Positions 7,316-15,650 of a stretch of 64,000 bases of DNA are shown piece by piece. The stretch is from an uncultured Candidatus Saccharibacteria bacterium. GTDB taxonomy: Bacteria; Patescibacteriota; Saccharimonadia; Saccharimonadales; Saccharimonadaceae. The stretch spans positions 18,170-82,169 of the forward strand of contig CAQRDK010000002.1 in the NCBI GenBank assembly GCA_948868795.1, given 5' to 3'. A program made the translations under genes and the position numbers. The number at the start of each line of letters is the position of its first letter. Within the stretch, counting starts at the first letter, position 1. The notes below the pieces were generated by a model. That model searched no databases and had not been told where the DNA came from. It saw nothing but the letters and a program-made list of their open reading frames with translations.

Positions 7316-8962
7316 ATGCTAAAACGCCATAATAAAAACCCTAACTCTTTGCGCAAGGAATCGTACTCTTCACCCGAGCAATCATACTCGCAACCTGGGA
7401 AAGTATACTCCGCGTCTAGAAAAACATACTCCAGAAAAATATCATGTTTTTCTATTGCGGGAATATGTTGTAAACTTTCTGGGGTATGCTTGCTCCTTCT
7501 AACCTTTCTCCTCATCAGCCCCACGACAACTTCTGCTAGTGCTCTAGAAGCTGAAGAATCGTCCGACGGCGCAAATTACGACGACCAAATCTCCGCCCAG
7601 TCAACCACTATCTCCACCATCAACATTTCCTTCTCTCCGACTTCCGGCTCCGCTTCGCTCACCCCGACTTCCACTAGCGGTGCTTCTGCCCTTATTTCCG
7701 TCAAAGCTACCGTTGGCGTAGAGAACTCTAGTGGCTATGTAGTCTATCTTGGCAGCACCAGCTCCGCCTTGACTGGTAAAACCACCAGCCAAACTATCCC
7801 CTCACTCTCCTCTTCTACGACTTATAGCAATCTCCCTGTCAACACTTGGGGCTATAATGCTACGGAAACCACGACCGCTCCGACTAATCCTACCCTAAGC
7901 GCCATGCCAGCTAATACTCGCGGTATTACAATCGGTTCCAACTCCTCCACCAACATCAAATCCGACAGCAAAACCTTCCAGCTCAGCTTCGCCGCCAACA
8001 TCGGTCCCGACAAACCCGCCGACACCTACGAAAACCAAGTCACGCTCTCCGTTATCTCTAGCCCGCTAGAAATAACCGGTCTCAGCTCCATTTCCGACAT
8101 GCAAGAAATGACGACCGCCATCTGCTCCGCCAGCGAAATTGGAGAAACCAAACAGCTCAGAGATGTCCGTGACGGCAAATACTACTGGGTTACTAAGCTC
8201 AAAGATAATAACTGCTGGATGACACAAAACTTGGCCCTTGATCTATCTACCTCGACGGCATTAACTCCGACAACATCAGACGTCTCTAGTAACTGGGTGC
8301 CGCAGTACTCTACCGCAACATCGGCCAATGTTAATACCGTAGATAGCACGTCCACAGCTATTCGTTCCTGGAACCTCGGTAACTATATTATTACAAACCC
8401 CACTTCAGCCTCTGATTGCGGAAATCCTAAAAACACACTCGCGAATTGCCCTTCCCAATTCACACCTATCGATTCTCGCACGGCTTCAAGCAACCCGAAC
8501 TTCTACTCCAGTAACGGCAATAAAACATTTAATCCCACAGAATATGACGCACACTACTCGGCAGGAAACTATTACACATGGAATGCGGCGACCGCTGGAA
8601 CTGGCAAAACTAGTACTTCTGGTCAAGCCGCTGACAGTATCTGCCCAAAAGGCTGGCAATTACCAGTTAGTAATACTACGACATCGAAAAGTTTTAGCGG
8701 CCTAATAAGTGCCGGAAGCATTGGGACTAACGTGTCTAAGATTACAAGTTCACCATACTTCTTCGTCAGAGGCGGCATGGTCGACCCGTCGTCGGGATAC
8801 CTCTTTTCGCACGCTGGTACATATGGGCTGTACTGGTCGTCGACACCGACCACGAATGCAAATAATGCCTATCGCCTCGATTTTAACTCAACTAGCTCGA
8901 TTGCTCCGTCCGAAAGTTCCGCTCGCATATACGGACATTCCGTCCGCTGCATCGCCAGGTAA
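7316..8962 (+). CDS. Secreted FISUMP-domain surface protein A
   Basis: A 548-residue exported protein. An N-terminal segment with loose S-Y-S repeats precedes a hydrophobic signal/anchor (about 47-75) ending in ALEAEE; a Ser/Thr-rich beta domain (about 95-255) follows; then the FISUMP-type domain with MTTAICS, RDGKYYWVTKLKDNNCWMTQNL and a C-terminal RGG...YWSSTP...SVRCIAR lectin-like region. Start: AGGAGGG is followed by GTGATG; the ATG at 7316 has better spacing than the GTG at 7313. The likely role is adhesion or host interaction, inferred from secretion and fold. Paralogues B and C share leader, RBS and downstream repeat. Confidence 0.8.
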   Translation: MLKRHNKNPNSLRKESYSSPEQSYSQPGKVYSASRKTYSRKISCFSIAGICCKLSGVCLLLLTFLLISPTTTSASALEAEESSDGANYDDQISAQSTTISTINISFSPTSGSASLTPTSTSGASALISVKATVGVENSSGYVVYLGSTSSALTGKTTSQTIPSLSSSTTYSNLPVNTWGYNATETTTAPTNPTLSAMPANTRGITIGSNSSTNIKSDSKTFQLSFAANIGPDKPADTYENQVTLSVISSPLEITGLSSISDMQEMTTAICSASEIGETKQLRDVRDGKYYWVTKLKDNNCWMTQNLALDLSTSTALTPTTSDVSSNWVPQYSTATSANVNTVDSTSTAIRSWNLGNYIITNPTSASDCGNPKNTLANCPSQFTPIDSRTASSNPNFYSSNGNKTFNPTEYDAHYSAGNYYTWNAATAGTGKTSTSGQAADSICPKGWQLPVSNTTTSKSFSGLISAGSIGTNVSKITSSPYFFVRGGMVDPSSGYLFSHAGTYGLYWSSTPTTNANNAYRLDFNSTSSIAPSESSARIYGHSVRCIAR

Positions 8963-8986
8963 AACTCTACGACGGTTGTAGAGTTT
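8962..8986 (+). terminator. Hairpin at 3' end of FISUMP A
   Basis: AAACTCTAC-GACGGTT-GTAGAGTTT is a 9 bp perfect stem starting at the stop codon. The run of T after it is short, so termination strength is uncertain. The whole 3' UTR (8963-9068) is nearly identical to that of FISUMP C. Confidence 0.5.
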
Positions 8987-9068
8987 AGGAACGGGCTAAC
9001 AGGGGTGGAGAAAAATAAAAGTCTACAATGGTGATAGAGTTTGAAATTTTCTCGAATCTCTAGGTTTT

Positions 9069-9247
9069 CTCCGCCTCAGCCTCCGCAACCGCCAAATAGG
9101 TACACATATATAATATATACACGTCGATATAGCACATATTTATTCCTTTTTTACAATAAACATATAGATATCGCGATATTAAATAACTAATAAGTCTACC
9201 CAACAGGCTTAAACAGCTTATTTGGCGGGGCGGCGGCTGGGGCGGAG
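9069..9247 (+). repeat. 179 bp inverted-repeat element (FISUMP 3' element, copy 1)
   Basis: The ends CTCCGCCTCAGCC...CGCCAAATA and TTATTTGGCGGGGCGGCGG...GGGGCGGAG are imperfect inverted copies about 33 bp long, around an AT-rich core with TATAATATATAC and GATATAGCACATA...TTCCTTTTTTACAAT. Copies 2 (36391-36560) and 3 (53834-54005) have the same ends and core and also lie just downstream of FISUMP genes in the same orientation. No coding potential. It could be a MITE-like element, a recombination site or a strong 3' RNA structure. Confidence 0.75.
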
Positions 9248-9374
9248 AAGTATAATGCTCAAATAGTTGAGGCGGAGAACTACAGCAAGCAAAAAAGTAG
9301 GGAACTATAGCCCAGAAAGCCTACATAAATCAAGCAATAACGAAATAAAACATAGCAGAAACTGTATAGAAGTT

Positions 9375-9406
9375 AGCGGGAGCAGTTTGTCTCCCGCTAT
9401 ATTTTA
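9375..9406 (+). terminator. Probable intrinsic terminator in a gene-free stretch
   Basis: AGCGGGAG-CAGTTTGT-CTCCCGCT followed by ATATTTTAT. It lies in the 9248-9709 interval, where I see no convincing gene (the 68-codon frame at 9267-9473 has no RBS or recognisable features). Confidence 0.5.
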
Positions 9407-9709
9407 TAAGCGGCTATGCTTGGTAAAAACCTCCAAAGTATGCTACGCTAGAACGCATAGTCTGGGCGACTAGTACATATGTAATGTAGAGTGGGAGTTA
9501 GATTTGGCGGAAAGGTTATTTATGCTAAAAGCAGTAATTTCAAAACTCATTGATCTTCTGAAGAACCGCAAGGTGGGCCAGGCAAAAAAATGAGCAAAAA
9601 ATTATTGTTGCCAATGAGGTAAACATTACCATCATTAACAACAAATAACTTATGTGTCTATCTAAATTGTACCTTACAAATGCGGTTATGTCTAGTAGTT
9701 TTCGCAGCC

Positions 9710-11053
9710 CTACTTCGCGTTCTCGGTCGCATCTCTCGGCGCGTGGACGAACTGCGTCGCCGCCGATTCCTGATTCCCGGCGTAGACTAACTTCCTCAGC
9801 CACAAATCCGCCGGCCCGGCCGTCATCAACAAAACTAAATATCCCTTCTCGTGCCATTTCGGCAACTCCGCTGTTAGCTTATCATTCAATTCTGCCGCTT
9901 CCGCTACTTTCCGCGAAGCCGGAGCCAGCCGCTCGATAAAATCCGCCGGCGTGAGAACCTTTAGTGAAGGGTCTTCGCGTGTCAGATAAGTCGGCAGCCA
10001 GTATAACTTTGCCACCCCCTCAAAAGCCTCGGCATAGTCATCAGCCAGCTCGGACTGTCGAATGTTCTGGTGCGGCTCATACACGACGACCACGCCCTTC
10101 AGCCCGCGCCGCTCCGCCTCTTCGCGCGCAATCTCGACCGTCGCCGCGACCTCTTCCGGATGGTGGGCGTAATCCGAATAATACCCTTCCGAGACTTGTT
10201 CAAACCTCCTCCCAACGCCAGGGAACTGGTTGATTGCTTCGACAATCTTCTTCCGCGACGACCGTGCCGCCGGCCCTGAAAACGCCGCAAACCTGCCTAG
10301 CCCGCGAGGCCTCGGCATAATCCTCTGCACGACGTCAATCGCTAGCGTCGCGTCATACCGCCGCGCCTCGCCCGCAAGATCGACATCCGCCGCAATCTCA
10401 TCCCCCCTGACGACCGTCTCGCTCTGCCGCTCGAACTGTCGGAACGCGTCCTGATACTCCTGCACCGTCGGATAAATATCCGGATGATCATAAGTCACGA
10501 CCGGAATCGCCGCCAGCCACGGGTGATACGCCAAGAAGTTCCGGTCATACTCGTCCGCTTCGTAAATAAAATACTCAGACTTAGGGTCATACTTGCCCGC
10601 CTCTGCGAATGGCAAAGTCGTCCCGATCAGATATGACACCGGAATCCCCAGCTTCATACACGCCCAGATAATCATCGCCGTAGTTGTCGTCTTCCCGTGC
10701 GTCCCTGCGACCGCAATCATCTTCAGCTTCAGCTTTTTCACCAAATAGCTAATCAGCTCGTCGCGCTTCGAAATATGCTTAATCTTCAATTTCTTCGCCA
10801 TCAAAAGCTCCGGATGATCCTCCGGCAACGCCGACGTGTAGACAAACCAATCCACCCCCTCATTTTTCGCTCGCGCCTTGAGAAACTCGCCGTCCTGCTC
10901 CCCGAGATAAACCTTAATCCCGTTCGCGACCAGCTCATTCGTCACCGCTCCCGGCATCGCGTCCGACCCAAAAACTGTCATTCCCGCGTCCTTCGCCATC
11001 AGCGCCAGCGGCCCCATACCTGTTCCTGAAATACCCGAAATATAAATATTCAT
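9710..11053 (-). CDS. murC: UDP-N-acetylmuramate--L-alanine ligase (MurC)
   Basis: A 447-residue Mur ligase. The N-terminal MurC Rossmann motif ISGISGTGMGPLA binds the UDP-sugar, AGTHGKTTTTAMI near residue 110 is the ATP P-loop, EADEYDRNFL is the central Mur-ligase motif, and YSDYAHHPEEV marks the C-terminal domain. It adds L-alanine to UDP-MurNAc in peptidoglycan precursor synthesis in the cytosol. The start at 11053 is preferred over an upstream in-frame ATG because TACAAT ends 6 nt before it (leaderless pattern) and homology starts at MNIYISGISG. Mpl is a related alternative, but length and motifs fit MurC. Confidence 0.9.
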   Translation of the reverse strand: MNIYISGISGTGMGPLALMAKDAGMTVFGSDAMPGAVTNELVANGIKVYLGEQDGEFLKARAKNEGVDWFVYTSALPEDHPELLMAKKLKIKHISKRDELISYLVKKLKLKMIAVAGTHGKTTTTAMIIWACMKLGIPVSYLIGTTLPFAEAGKYDPKSEYFIYEADEYDRNFLAYHPWLAAIPVVTYDHPDIYPTVQEYQDAFRQFERQSETVVRGDEIAADVDLAGEARRYDATLAIDVVQRIMPRPRGLGRFAAFSGPAARSSRKKIVEAINQFPGVGRRFEQVSEGYYSDYAHHPEEVAATVEIAREEAERRGLKGVVVVYEPHQNIRQSELADDYAEAFEGVAKLYWLPTYLTREDPSLKVLTPADFIERLAPASRKVAEAAELNDKLTAELPKWHEKGYLVLLMTAGPADLWLRKLVYAGNQESAATQFVHAPRDATENAK

Positions 11054-11104
11054 AAACTTATTGTAGCACAACATCTCCGTAGCATGCTATAATTATATAT
11101 AACA
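11054..11104. promoter_or_regulatory. Back-to-back promoters between murC and a membrane gene
   Basis: This 51 bp gap holds TACAAT on the minus strand, ending 6 nt before the murC ATG, and TATAAT on the plus strand, 11 nt before the ATG at 11105. The two promoters are close enough to share upstream sequence, so the genes may interfere with or co-regulate each other. Confidence 0.65.
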
Positions 11105-11809
11105 ATGGGTGGTAAAAAATCTAACCGACTGCGACGAGTTCTCGGCTCCTTCAAAGCCGTGCGGGTTTGGCAACTCATCCTCATCCTGATTCCGCTCATG
11201 TTTCTTACCGCCACTCTCCTCCGCTTTGATCACCTCCGCATGATCGAACTTCGCTCCGCCGTCGTCGAAGCTGATAAATCTGGCGACGAAGAGCAGCTCC
11301 GAACCTCTCTTGTTAATCTCAGCGATTTCGTCTTCTCTCACGTCGTTATCAATATCACCGAAGTCAACGGCGCTCCCGTCGTCCTCTTCGGCACCGGCAC
11401 TTTCTACCTCGAGCAGCAATACCTCCGCGCCGCCAACGCCGCCATCGCTGAGGCCGAGGCCACCATCGTCGACGATTCGAACCCAAACGGCAACATCTAC
11501 TCCGCCGTCGCCGCCATCTGCCAGCCCCAAGCCATTGCTAACGGCTGGGCCTGGTCGAACCCGAACTACCTCGACTGTTGGACTAGCGAGCTCGCAAAAT
11601 ATCCCACCACCGATCACCTCGAAAACACCCTCCTCGCCGCCGTCCCCTCGACCGAACTCTACCGCGTAAACTACGCCTCCCCTCTCTGGTCGCCCACTCC
11701 GACCGGCTTCGCTCTCCTCGCCTGCGCCATTATTATCATAATCATTATCATCCGCATCCTCGTCTGGATCATCCTCCGCATCGCTCTCGCCATCCTCGGC
11801 CGCTCCTGA
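11105..11809 (+). CDS. Two-helix membrane protein of unknown function
   Basis: A 234-residue protein with a basic N-terminus, membrane helix 1 (about 20-40), an external domain of about 150 residues with AICQPQAIANGWAW and YLDCWTSELA (two cysteines that could form a disulfide), and a very hydrophobic C-terminal helix with an unusual run of isoleucines (AIIIIIIIIRILVW, about 209-222). Divergent from murC. No family recognised; an envelope role is inferred from topology only. Confidence 0.65.
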   Translation: MGGKKSNRLRRVLGSFKAVRVWQLILILIPLMFLTATLLRFDHLRMIELRSAVVEADKSGDEEQLRTSLVNLSDFVFSHVVINITEVNGAPVVLFGTGTFYLEQQYLRAANAAIAEAEATIVDDSNPNGNIYSAVAAICQPQAIANGWAWSNPNYLDCWTSELAKYPTTDHLENTLLAAVPSTELYRVNYASPLWSPTPTGFALLACAIIIIIIIIRILVWIILRIALAILGRS

Positions 11810-11969
11810 CTCGCGCTCGTCAAAATCCGAGAGTCCACGAACCTACCCCAGAAAACCACAACCTTTTCAGGGGTAAACCATAACTTTTTTCGCATTTCCC
11901 CATAAAACCCCTTGACGACCCCAAGTTTTCAGAATAAGATAGAGATATAATAACTTAAGGAGGGACCTC

Positions 11970-12176
11970 ATGGCCTACGAACATACTAACAGTAAAGGCG
12001 TCACCTACTACCTGAACAAGAAGGAAGTCACTTTGCGCGGCGGTAAGCCACAGACGATTTATTTCTTCACCAAGACCAAAGAAGGTAGCAAGGGCACCCC
12101 GTGTGATTTGCCAGAGGATCGCGTCGTGAACGAGAACCCACGCAACGGTTTCTTGACCTTGAAGAAAAAAGCATAA
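11970..12176 (+). CDS. Small conserved-looking basic protein
   Basis: A 68-residue soluble protein (MAYEHTNSKGVTYYLN...RGFLTLKKKA-like end) with evenly charged composition. AAGGAGGG sits 6 nt before the ATG, and a TATAAT-like box lies about 20 nt upstream, so this gene has a conventional short leader unlike most housekeeping genes here. Its compact single-domain look and strong RBS suggest a highly expressed protein, possibly nucleic-acid associated, but I do not recognise the family with certainty. Confidence 0.65.
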   Translation: MAYEHTNSKGVTYYLNKKEVTLRGGKPQTIYFFTKTKEGSKGTPCDLPEDRVVNENPRNGFLTLKKKA

Positions 12177-12216
12177 TCTCACGCACGCTGATTTTATATA
12201 TTTAGGTACGAAATCT

Positions 12217-12247
12217 CCCAGAGCCCCGAAAGCCCTGGGCGATTTTC
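12217..12247 (+). terminator. Terminator after the 68-residue gene
   Basis: CCCAGAGCCCCGAAAGCCCTGGG forms a stem-loop (CCCAG/CTGGG) followed by CGATTTTCTTT. Confidence 0.55.
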
Positions 12248-12302
12248 TTTCCATCGTCACAAGCAGCCTCCCTAGCCTGCCGCCTTAACTACTACTAAAC
12301 TA

Positions 12303-12367
12303 TTGACAAAATGTTTATGGTATGATACAATGAAAGCATAACCTCTTCGCGAGGACGGTTTTTGACG
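12303..12367 (+). promoter_or_regulatory. Consensus promoter followed at once by a hairpin and T-run
   Basis: TTGACA (12303-12308) and TACAAT (12326-12331) with 17 bp spacing. About 10 nt after the predicted start comes ACCTC-TTCGC-GAGG-ACGG-TTTTT, a compact terminator-like hairpin. A second TATAAT box then serves the downstream gene directly. The result would be a very short terminated RNA (about 35 nt) or an attenuated leader. Confidence 0.55.
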
Positions 12368-12412
12368 ACATCAGCGCTTCCAATTAGCACAGAAATCTGC
12401 TATAATCGACCC

Positions 12413-12721
12413 ATGAGTAATAATAAAGATAAAGTTGCTGGTCGCAAGAAGGCCTTGAAAGAGTTTTTGATTGGCGCTGCCGTTGCCGCTGTTGGTGGCA
12501 TCGCTACCGCCGTTTCTTATAACTCTGCCAAACCCGGCGGGAGCTACACGGTCTACACCGGTCTCATCGCCCTTGGCATTGTCTACGCGGTCATCGGCCT
12601 CTGGGGACTCATCTTCCCGCTCGGCCTCCGCGGCAACAAAAAGCCTAGCGACAAAGCCGTCGAACCGGCCGTCGTCGACAAAGCCGACGAAGCCGAAGTC
12701 GTCAAAGAAACCGAGGAATAG
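12413..12721 (+). CDS. Small membrane protein with acidic tail
   Basis: A 102-residue protein with a Lys-rich N-terminus, two membrane helices (about 17-36 and 45-73), and a C-terminal tail rich in Glu, Lys and Val (EPAVVDKADEAEVVKETEE). The start at 12413 is chosen because TATAAT ends 6 nt before it; the open frame upstream (from 12362) overlaps the promoter. Not recognised. A GC-rich terminator follows at 12782-12803. Confidence 0.62.
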   Translation: MSNNKDKVAGRKKALKEFLIGAAVAAVGGIATAVSYNSAKPGGSYTVYTGLIALGIVYAVIGLWGLIFPLGLRGNKKPSDKAVEPAVVDKADEAEVVKETEE

Positions 12722-12781
12722 TCTTCGCGCTTCTATAGCGGCCGCGAGCCGAAAGCAACTAGAAAATCCCGAAAGAACCCC

Positions 12782-12803
12782 AGCCCCCGCCGGGGCTCTT
12801 TCG
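12782..12803 (+). terminator. Intrinsic terminator
   Basis: AGCCCC-CGCC-GGGGCT followed by CTTTCGTT, downstream of the 102-residue membrane protein gene and just before base composition drops into the AT-rich island. Confidence 0.6.
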
Positions 12804-13043
12804 TTCCTCGGCAACCCTCATCGCAAAAACTCGTCATCAATCTAGCAAAGTTTATGGGTAAGCGTTAGATAATTTTGTAAAAATATATTTAGATGATGAG
12901 AAAGAATAATTTTATGTACGCAATTTTGTTTGTCTAAATCAGAAAAATATATTTTAATCACTTACTATTCTCTCGCAAAGCAGGTGGCAAAATGACGCTT
13001 TTGTGACATATTTTCGCAAAGTAGGCAAATACTATATTGAAGC

Positions 13044-13098
13044 TTAGCGCAAAAAGAGCCGCAGTCATCCCCAAAGCAAGCGACTCTTTTTGCGCTAA
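13044..13098. repeat. Perfect-arm inverted repeat at the left edge of the AT-rich island
   Basis: TTAGCGCAAAAAGAGCCGC (13044-13062) and GCGACTCTTTTTGCGCTAA (13080-13098) pair at 18 of 19 positions around a 17 nt loop. It could be a bidirectional terminator or a mobile-element end. The rest of 12804-13255 is AT-rich with no gene I can support. Confidence 0.6.
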
Positions 13099-13255
13099 AT
13101 AGTTGACTTCAAAAATTATTTCACTTCACGCCGGTTCTTTAAAGTGTCTTCCATCATTGATTTCTCGCTCTTACTAACCGATAGCCCATATTCAGTTTGA
13201 TTTTGTTTTGTTCTACAATATACCGACAGGCATAGTCGGGATTATTCGGTACTAA

Positions 13256-13894
13256 CTACTCGCTAGCATCTTTGTCGCCATTGCCACGGTTTGCACTGGC
13301 TAATACTGACGGGAACACGCCTCCGTCATTAACATATTCTGCCCACTTTCCGCACCTCAAGGATAACCGCCACTTCACCGAGCATCTCACGTAGTCGATA
13401 TCGATTCCGCCACCGCTTATAGAGCTATTATAATTAATGATTTCGCCAGCATATAAATCCAACAGAGCACCGCCGTTAATATAGCAAACCTCACTATTGC
13501 CCTTAAAAATAGTCAGGTTCGTAAATAAAATGCCGTAACGTGTTTGGTAGCTACTCTTGTCGGCATCACTCCAGCCACTCGGGACTAACATTAAAATTAT
13601 AATCTGAAATATTCTCGTCGTCATTACAAACAGCTAGAATCATCAACTGCCAGTGAGTTTTGTTTTAGCGATAGTATGTAATCCGATAATCATGCTCTGG
13701 TAACTCGGCTTCCGCTACGATACCATTATCATTAGCTTCCGATTCAGTTACAGTTACCCTAGATATATCCGCCACCTGCCCCCAACTATAGCTAAAATGA
13801 TAGCACCTGCAACTAATGGAATTTTGACTGATGATTCTCTATCCGATGACCTACTTGACCTGCTGCTTAATTTCTGTTTCGCGGAGTTCGCCAT
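13256..13894 (-). pseudogene. Frameshifted remnant of an exported/membrane protein gene
   Basis: Read on the minus strand from an ATG at 13894, the frame encodes MANSAKQKLSSRSS, then a membrane helix (VKIPLVAGAIILAIVGG), and breaks at a G5 run; one extra G would continue it as QVADISRVTVTESEANDNG...DYRITYYR. A third segment (LMILAVCNDDENISDYNFN) and a fourth (SGWSDADKSSYQTRYGILFTN...) continue in other frames to 13256. The intact product would be a single-pass protein of about 200 residues starting 12 bp after gajB. Several frameshifts suggest decay; assembly or read errors are an alternative. No family recognised. Confidence 0.45.
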
Positions 13895-13905
13895 CTAAAA
13901 TTTCC

Positions 13906-15636
13906 TCACTGGTTAATATATTTGTCATAAGTATAGATATTCTGAGCGCCGGCAAGCTGAGTTAGAAAGTCACGGAAGTCCACGTCGATTGGAACTGTCA
14001 CGAAGAAGAATAATCTCTTTTTAGGCCTCGAACAGCACACGTAAAATAGATTGCGGTTGCGTATATAAGATTGTTCTTGATCTTTTGAATACCCTTTTTT
14101 AATCATAGGGGCATATTTCTCGAATTGGTACTGATTCCAGCCTTTACTGATTACAAAAATGACATTATCGTATTCCTCACCTTTCACTCCATGTTCGGTA
14201 GAAAACTCAGTTTCGGGGTGTAAAAAGTTTATTGCCGCTCGGAATTGCGAATAGTTTAAATTAAGAAAAGATTGGATAGTAGTATCTCCATAAACGGCAT
14301 CTGGGTTATTGTAGTACAAATCATAATAATCAAGGACTTGCTGAGAAATAGGTATTAACCCCGACTTCACCGATATGTCAAGAACGTCAATTGCTCTTTT
14401 GCTTCTGGCCTCTCCCAGGCTTCTTTTTAAAATATTCCATTTTGCCTTTTCAGTTTTGCTTACGATTGGATATCTCTTCAATTTTAGCGCATCAAACAGA
14501 AGTTGCATATTATTGGCGGATAGGGCGCCATAAATTGGCTCGATAATATCCATAAAGAAAAGCAAAAAAACATCATCCGCATCCCTCAAATGATCTTTAA
14601 GGATTTCGAATAAACCGTCATATTCCTGTTGCGCCGCTAGAACCCTATGAGTTATCATCAACGTCTTAATATCTTCGTTATTGGCAATTTGTTTAGACTT
14701 AATGTAGTTAGTTAAATTCGAAAGCCTATCTTTTATTTCTTCTGCGGGCAAATCACCTTTAAAATTGCGATCCGTACGCCGCTCGCCAGTATAGTCATCG
14801 CACGTTATAACAGAGACATCTCCTATGAAATCATCAATGGCTGAGATTTGAGGAAGCTCTGGTCGGAGGAAATTAAGCATTTCTACGATTCTGGGCGCAG
14901 ATCTAAAATTTGAACTCTTTTTTATTTCAATAATTTTCTCGTGTTCAATTAGTCCGCACGCGTTTTGCGATTGATAAATTGTCTGCCACGCATCGCCAAA
15001 AAAGCCAAATTGAGGACCGACACTCTCCGCAATATAATATTCTATAAACTTATCGATAATTTGCTTAAACGAGTCTTGATATTCATCAATCAAAATTACA
15101 GGGAAACGGTTGGCAAAAATTCGACGAAACTTTCCGTTATCTAGGAGTCTAGCAAAAAGCGTTATTACATCATTGTGATGTAGATATAATATGCCTTTCT
15201 CTATGTACCGATAGCCAAGTGTATACTGGACAGTTTTTGCGGTTGAGATATCACCTTCTCTGGGATGTAATTCTTCATCCTCCGTTACCATTCTTATTAT
15301 GGGTCCCTGAAATTGCTTAATTGCATTCCATGCAAAGGAATGAATAGTAGATGGGAGTACGGGGGAATTTAAGCTAAGTCGCTCATTTATTACATTTACG
15401 GCCGTATTTGTATATGTAACACAAATAACACTCTGTTTCTTCTTCCGGTATTCACTCTGCCTATTTGCATCAATCCATGATATAGTCCTATTAAGCGAAT
15501 AAGTTTTTCCCGATCCGGCGCCAGCTTCAACCCGAAAGCTTTTCCCGCTTTTGAGGGCATCAATTATTTCGGCATCTATTTTATCTGCCTCCTCTTTAGC
15601 AATTTCGTAGTTTGTTCTCTCATTAACTGTGTTCAT
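13906..15636 (-). CDS. gajB: UvrD/PcrA-like superfamily I helicase, GajB-like (Gabija)
   Basis: A 576-residue SF1 helicase: Walker A VEAGAGSGKTYSL near residue 40, motif Ia VICVTYTNTAV, Walker B ILIDEYQDS near 190, and late motifs HGVKGEEYDNVIFVIS and YVCCSRPKKRLFF. It is much shorter than the cellular UvrD at 50822. Position directly after an OLD-family nuclease matches the Gabija two-gene defence system, where GajB is thought to sense or feed DNA ends to GajA. I prefer the ATG at 15636 (AGGAG 11 nt upstream) over the GTG at 15648. AT-rich, as is the whole island. Confidence 0.75.
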   Translation of the reverse strand: MNTVNERTNYEIAKEEADKIDAEIIDALKSGKSFRVEAGAGSGKTYSLNRTISWIDANRQSEYRKKKQSVICVTYTNTAVNVINERLSLNSPVLPSTIHSFAWNAIKQFQGPIIRMVTEDEELHPREGDISTAKTVQYTLGYRYIEKGILYLHHNDVITLFARLLDNGKFRRIFANRFPVILIDEYQDSFKQIIDKFIEYYIAESVGPQFGFFGDAWQTIYQSQNACGLIEHEKIIEIKKSSNFRSAPRIVEMLNFLRPELPQISAIDDFIGDVSVITCDDYTGERRTDRNFKGDLPAEEIKDRLSNLTNYIKSKQIANNEDIKTLMITHRVLAAQQEYDGLFEILKDHLRDADDVFLLFFMDIIEPIYGALSANNMQLLFDALKLKRYPIVSKTEKAKWNILKRSLGEARSKRAIDVLDISVKSGLIPISQQVLDYYDLYYNNPDAVYGDTTIQSFLNLNYSQFRAAINFLHPETEFSTEHGVKGEEYDNVIFVISKGWNQYQFEKYAPMIKKGYSKDQEQSYIRNRNLFYVCCSRPKKRLFFFVTVPIDVDFRDFLTQLAGAQNIYTYDKYINQ

Positions 15637-15650
15637 GGAATTTTTCACTC

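Noticed and set aside
8760..8962. FISUMP A (or B, C) as the direct variable repeat of the template at 53289
   Set aside because: The codon-level alignment shows many differences at non-adenine template positions, so none is a recent A-mutated copy.
9267..9473. 68-codon frame after FISUMP module A
   Set aside because: No RBS, composition like non-coding flank, and a terminator hairpin lies within it.
10099..10290. Arg-rich frames antisense to murC and similar long antisense frames in aspS, typA, alaS and the helicase
   Set aside because: They are shadows created by GC-rich third positions of real genes and lack RBS or protein-like composition.
13906..15636. Cellular UvrD/PcrA paralogue instead of GajB
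   Set aside because: A full-length UvrD/PcrA is at 50822; this shorter protein directly follows an OLD-family nuclease, which fits GajB better.
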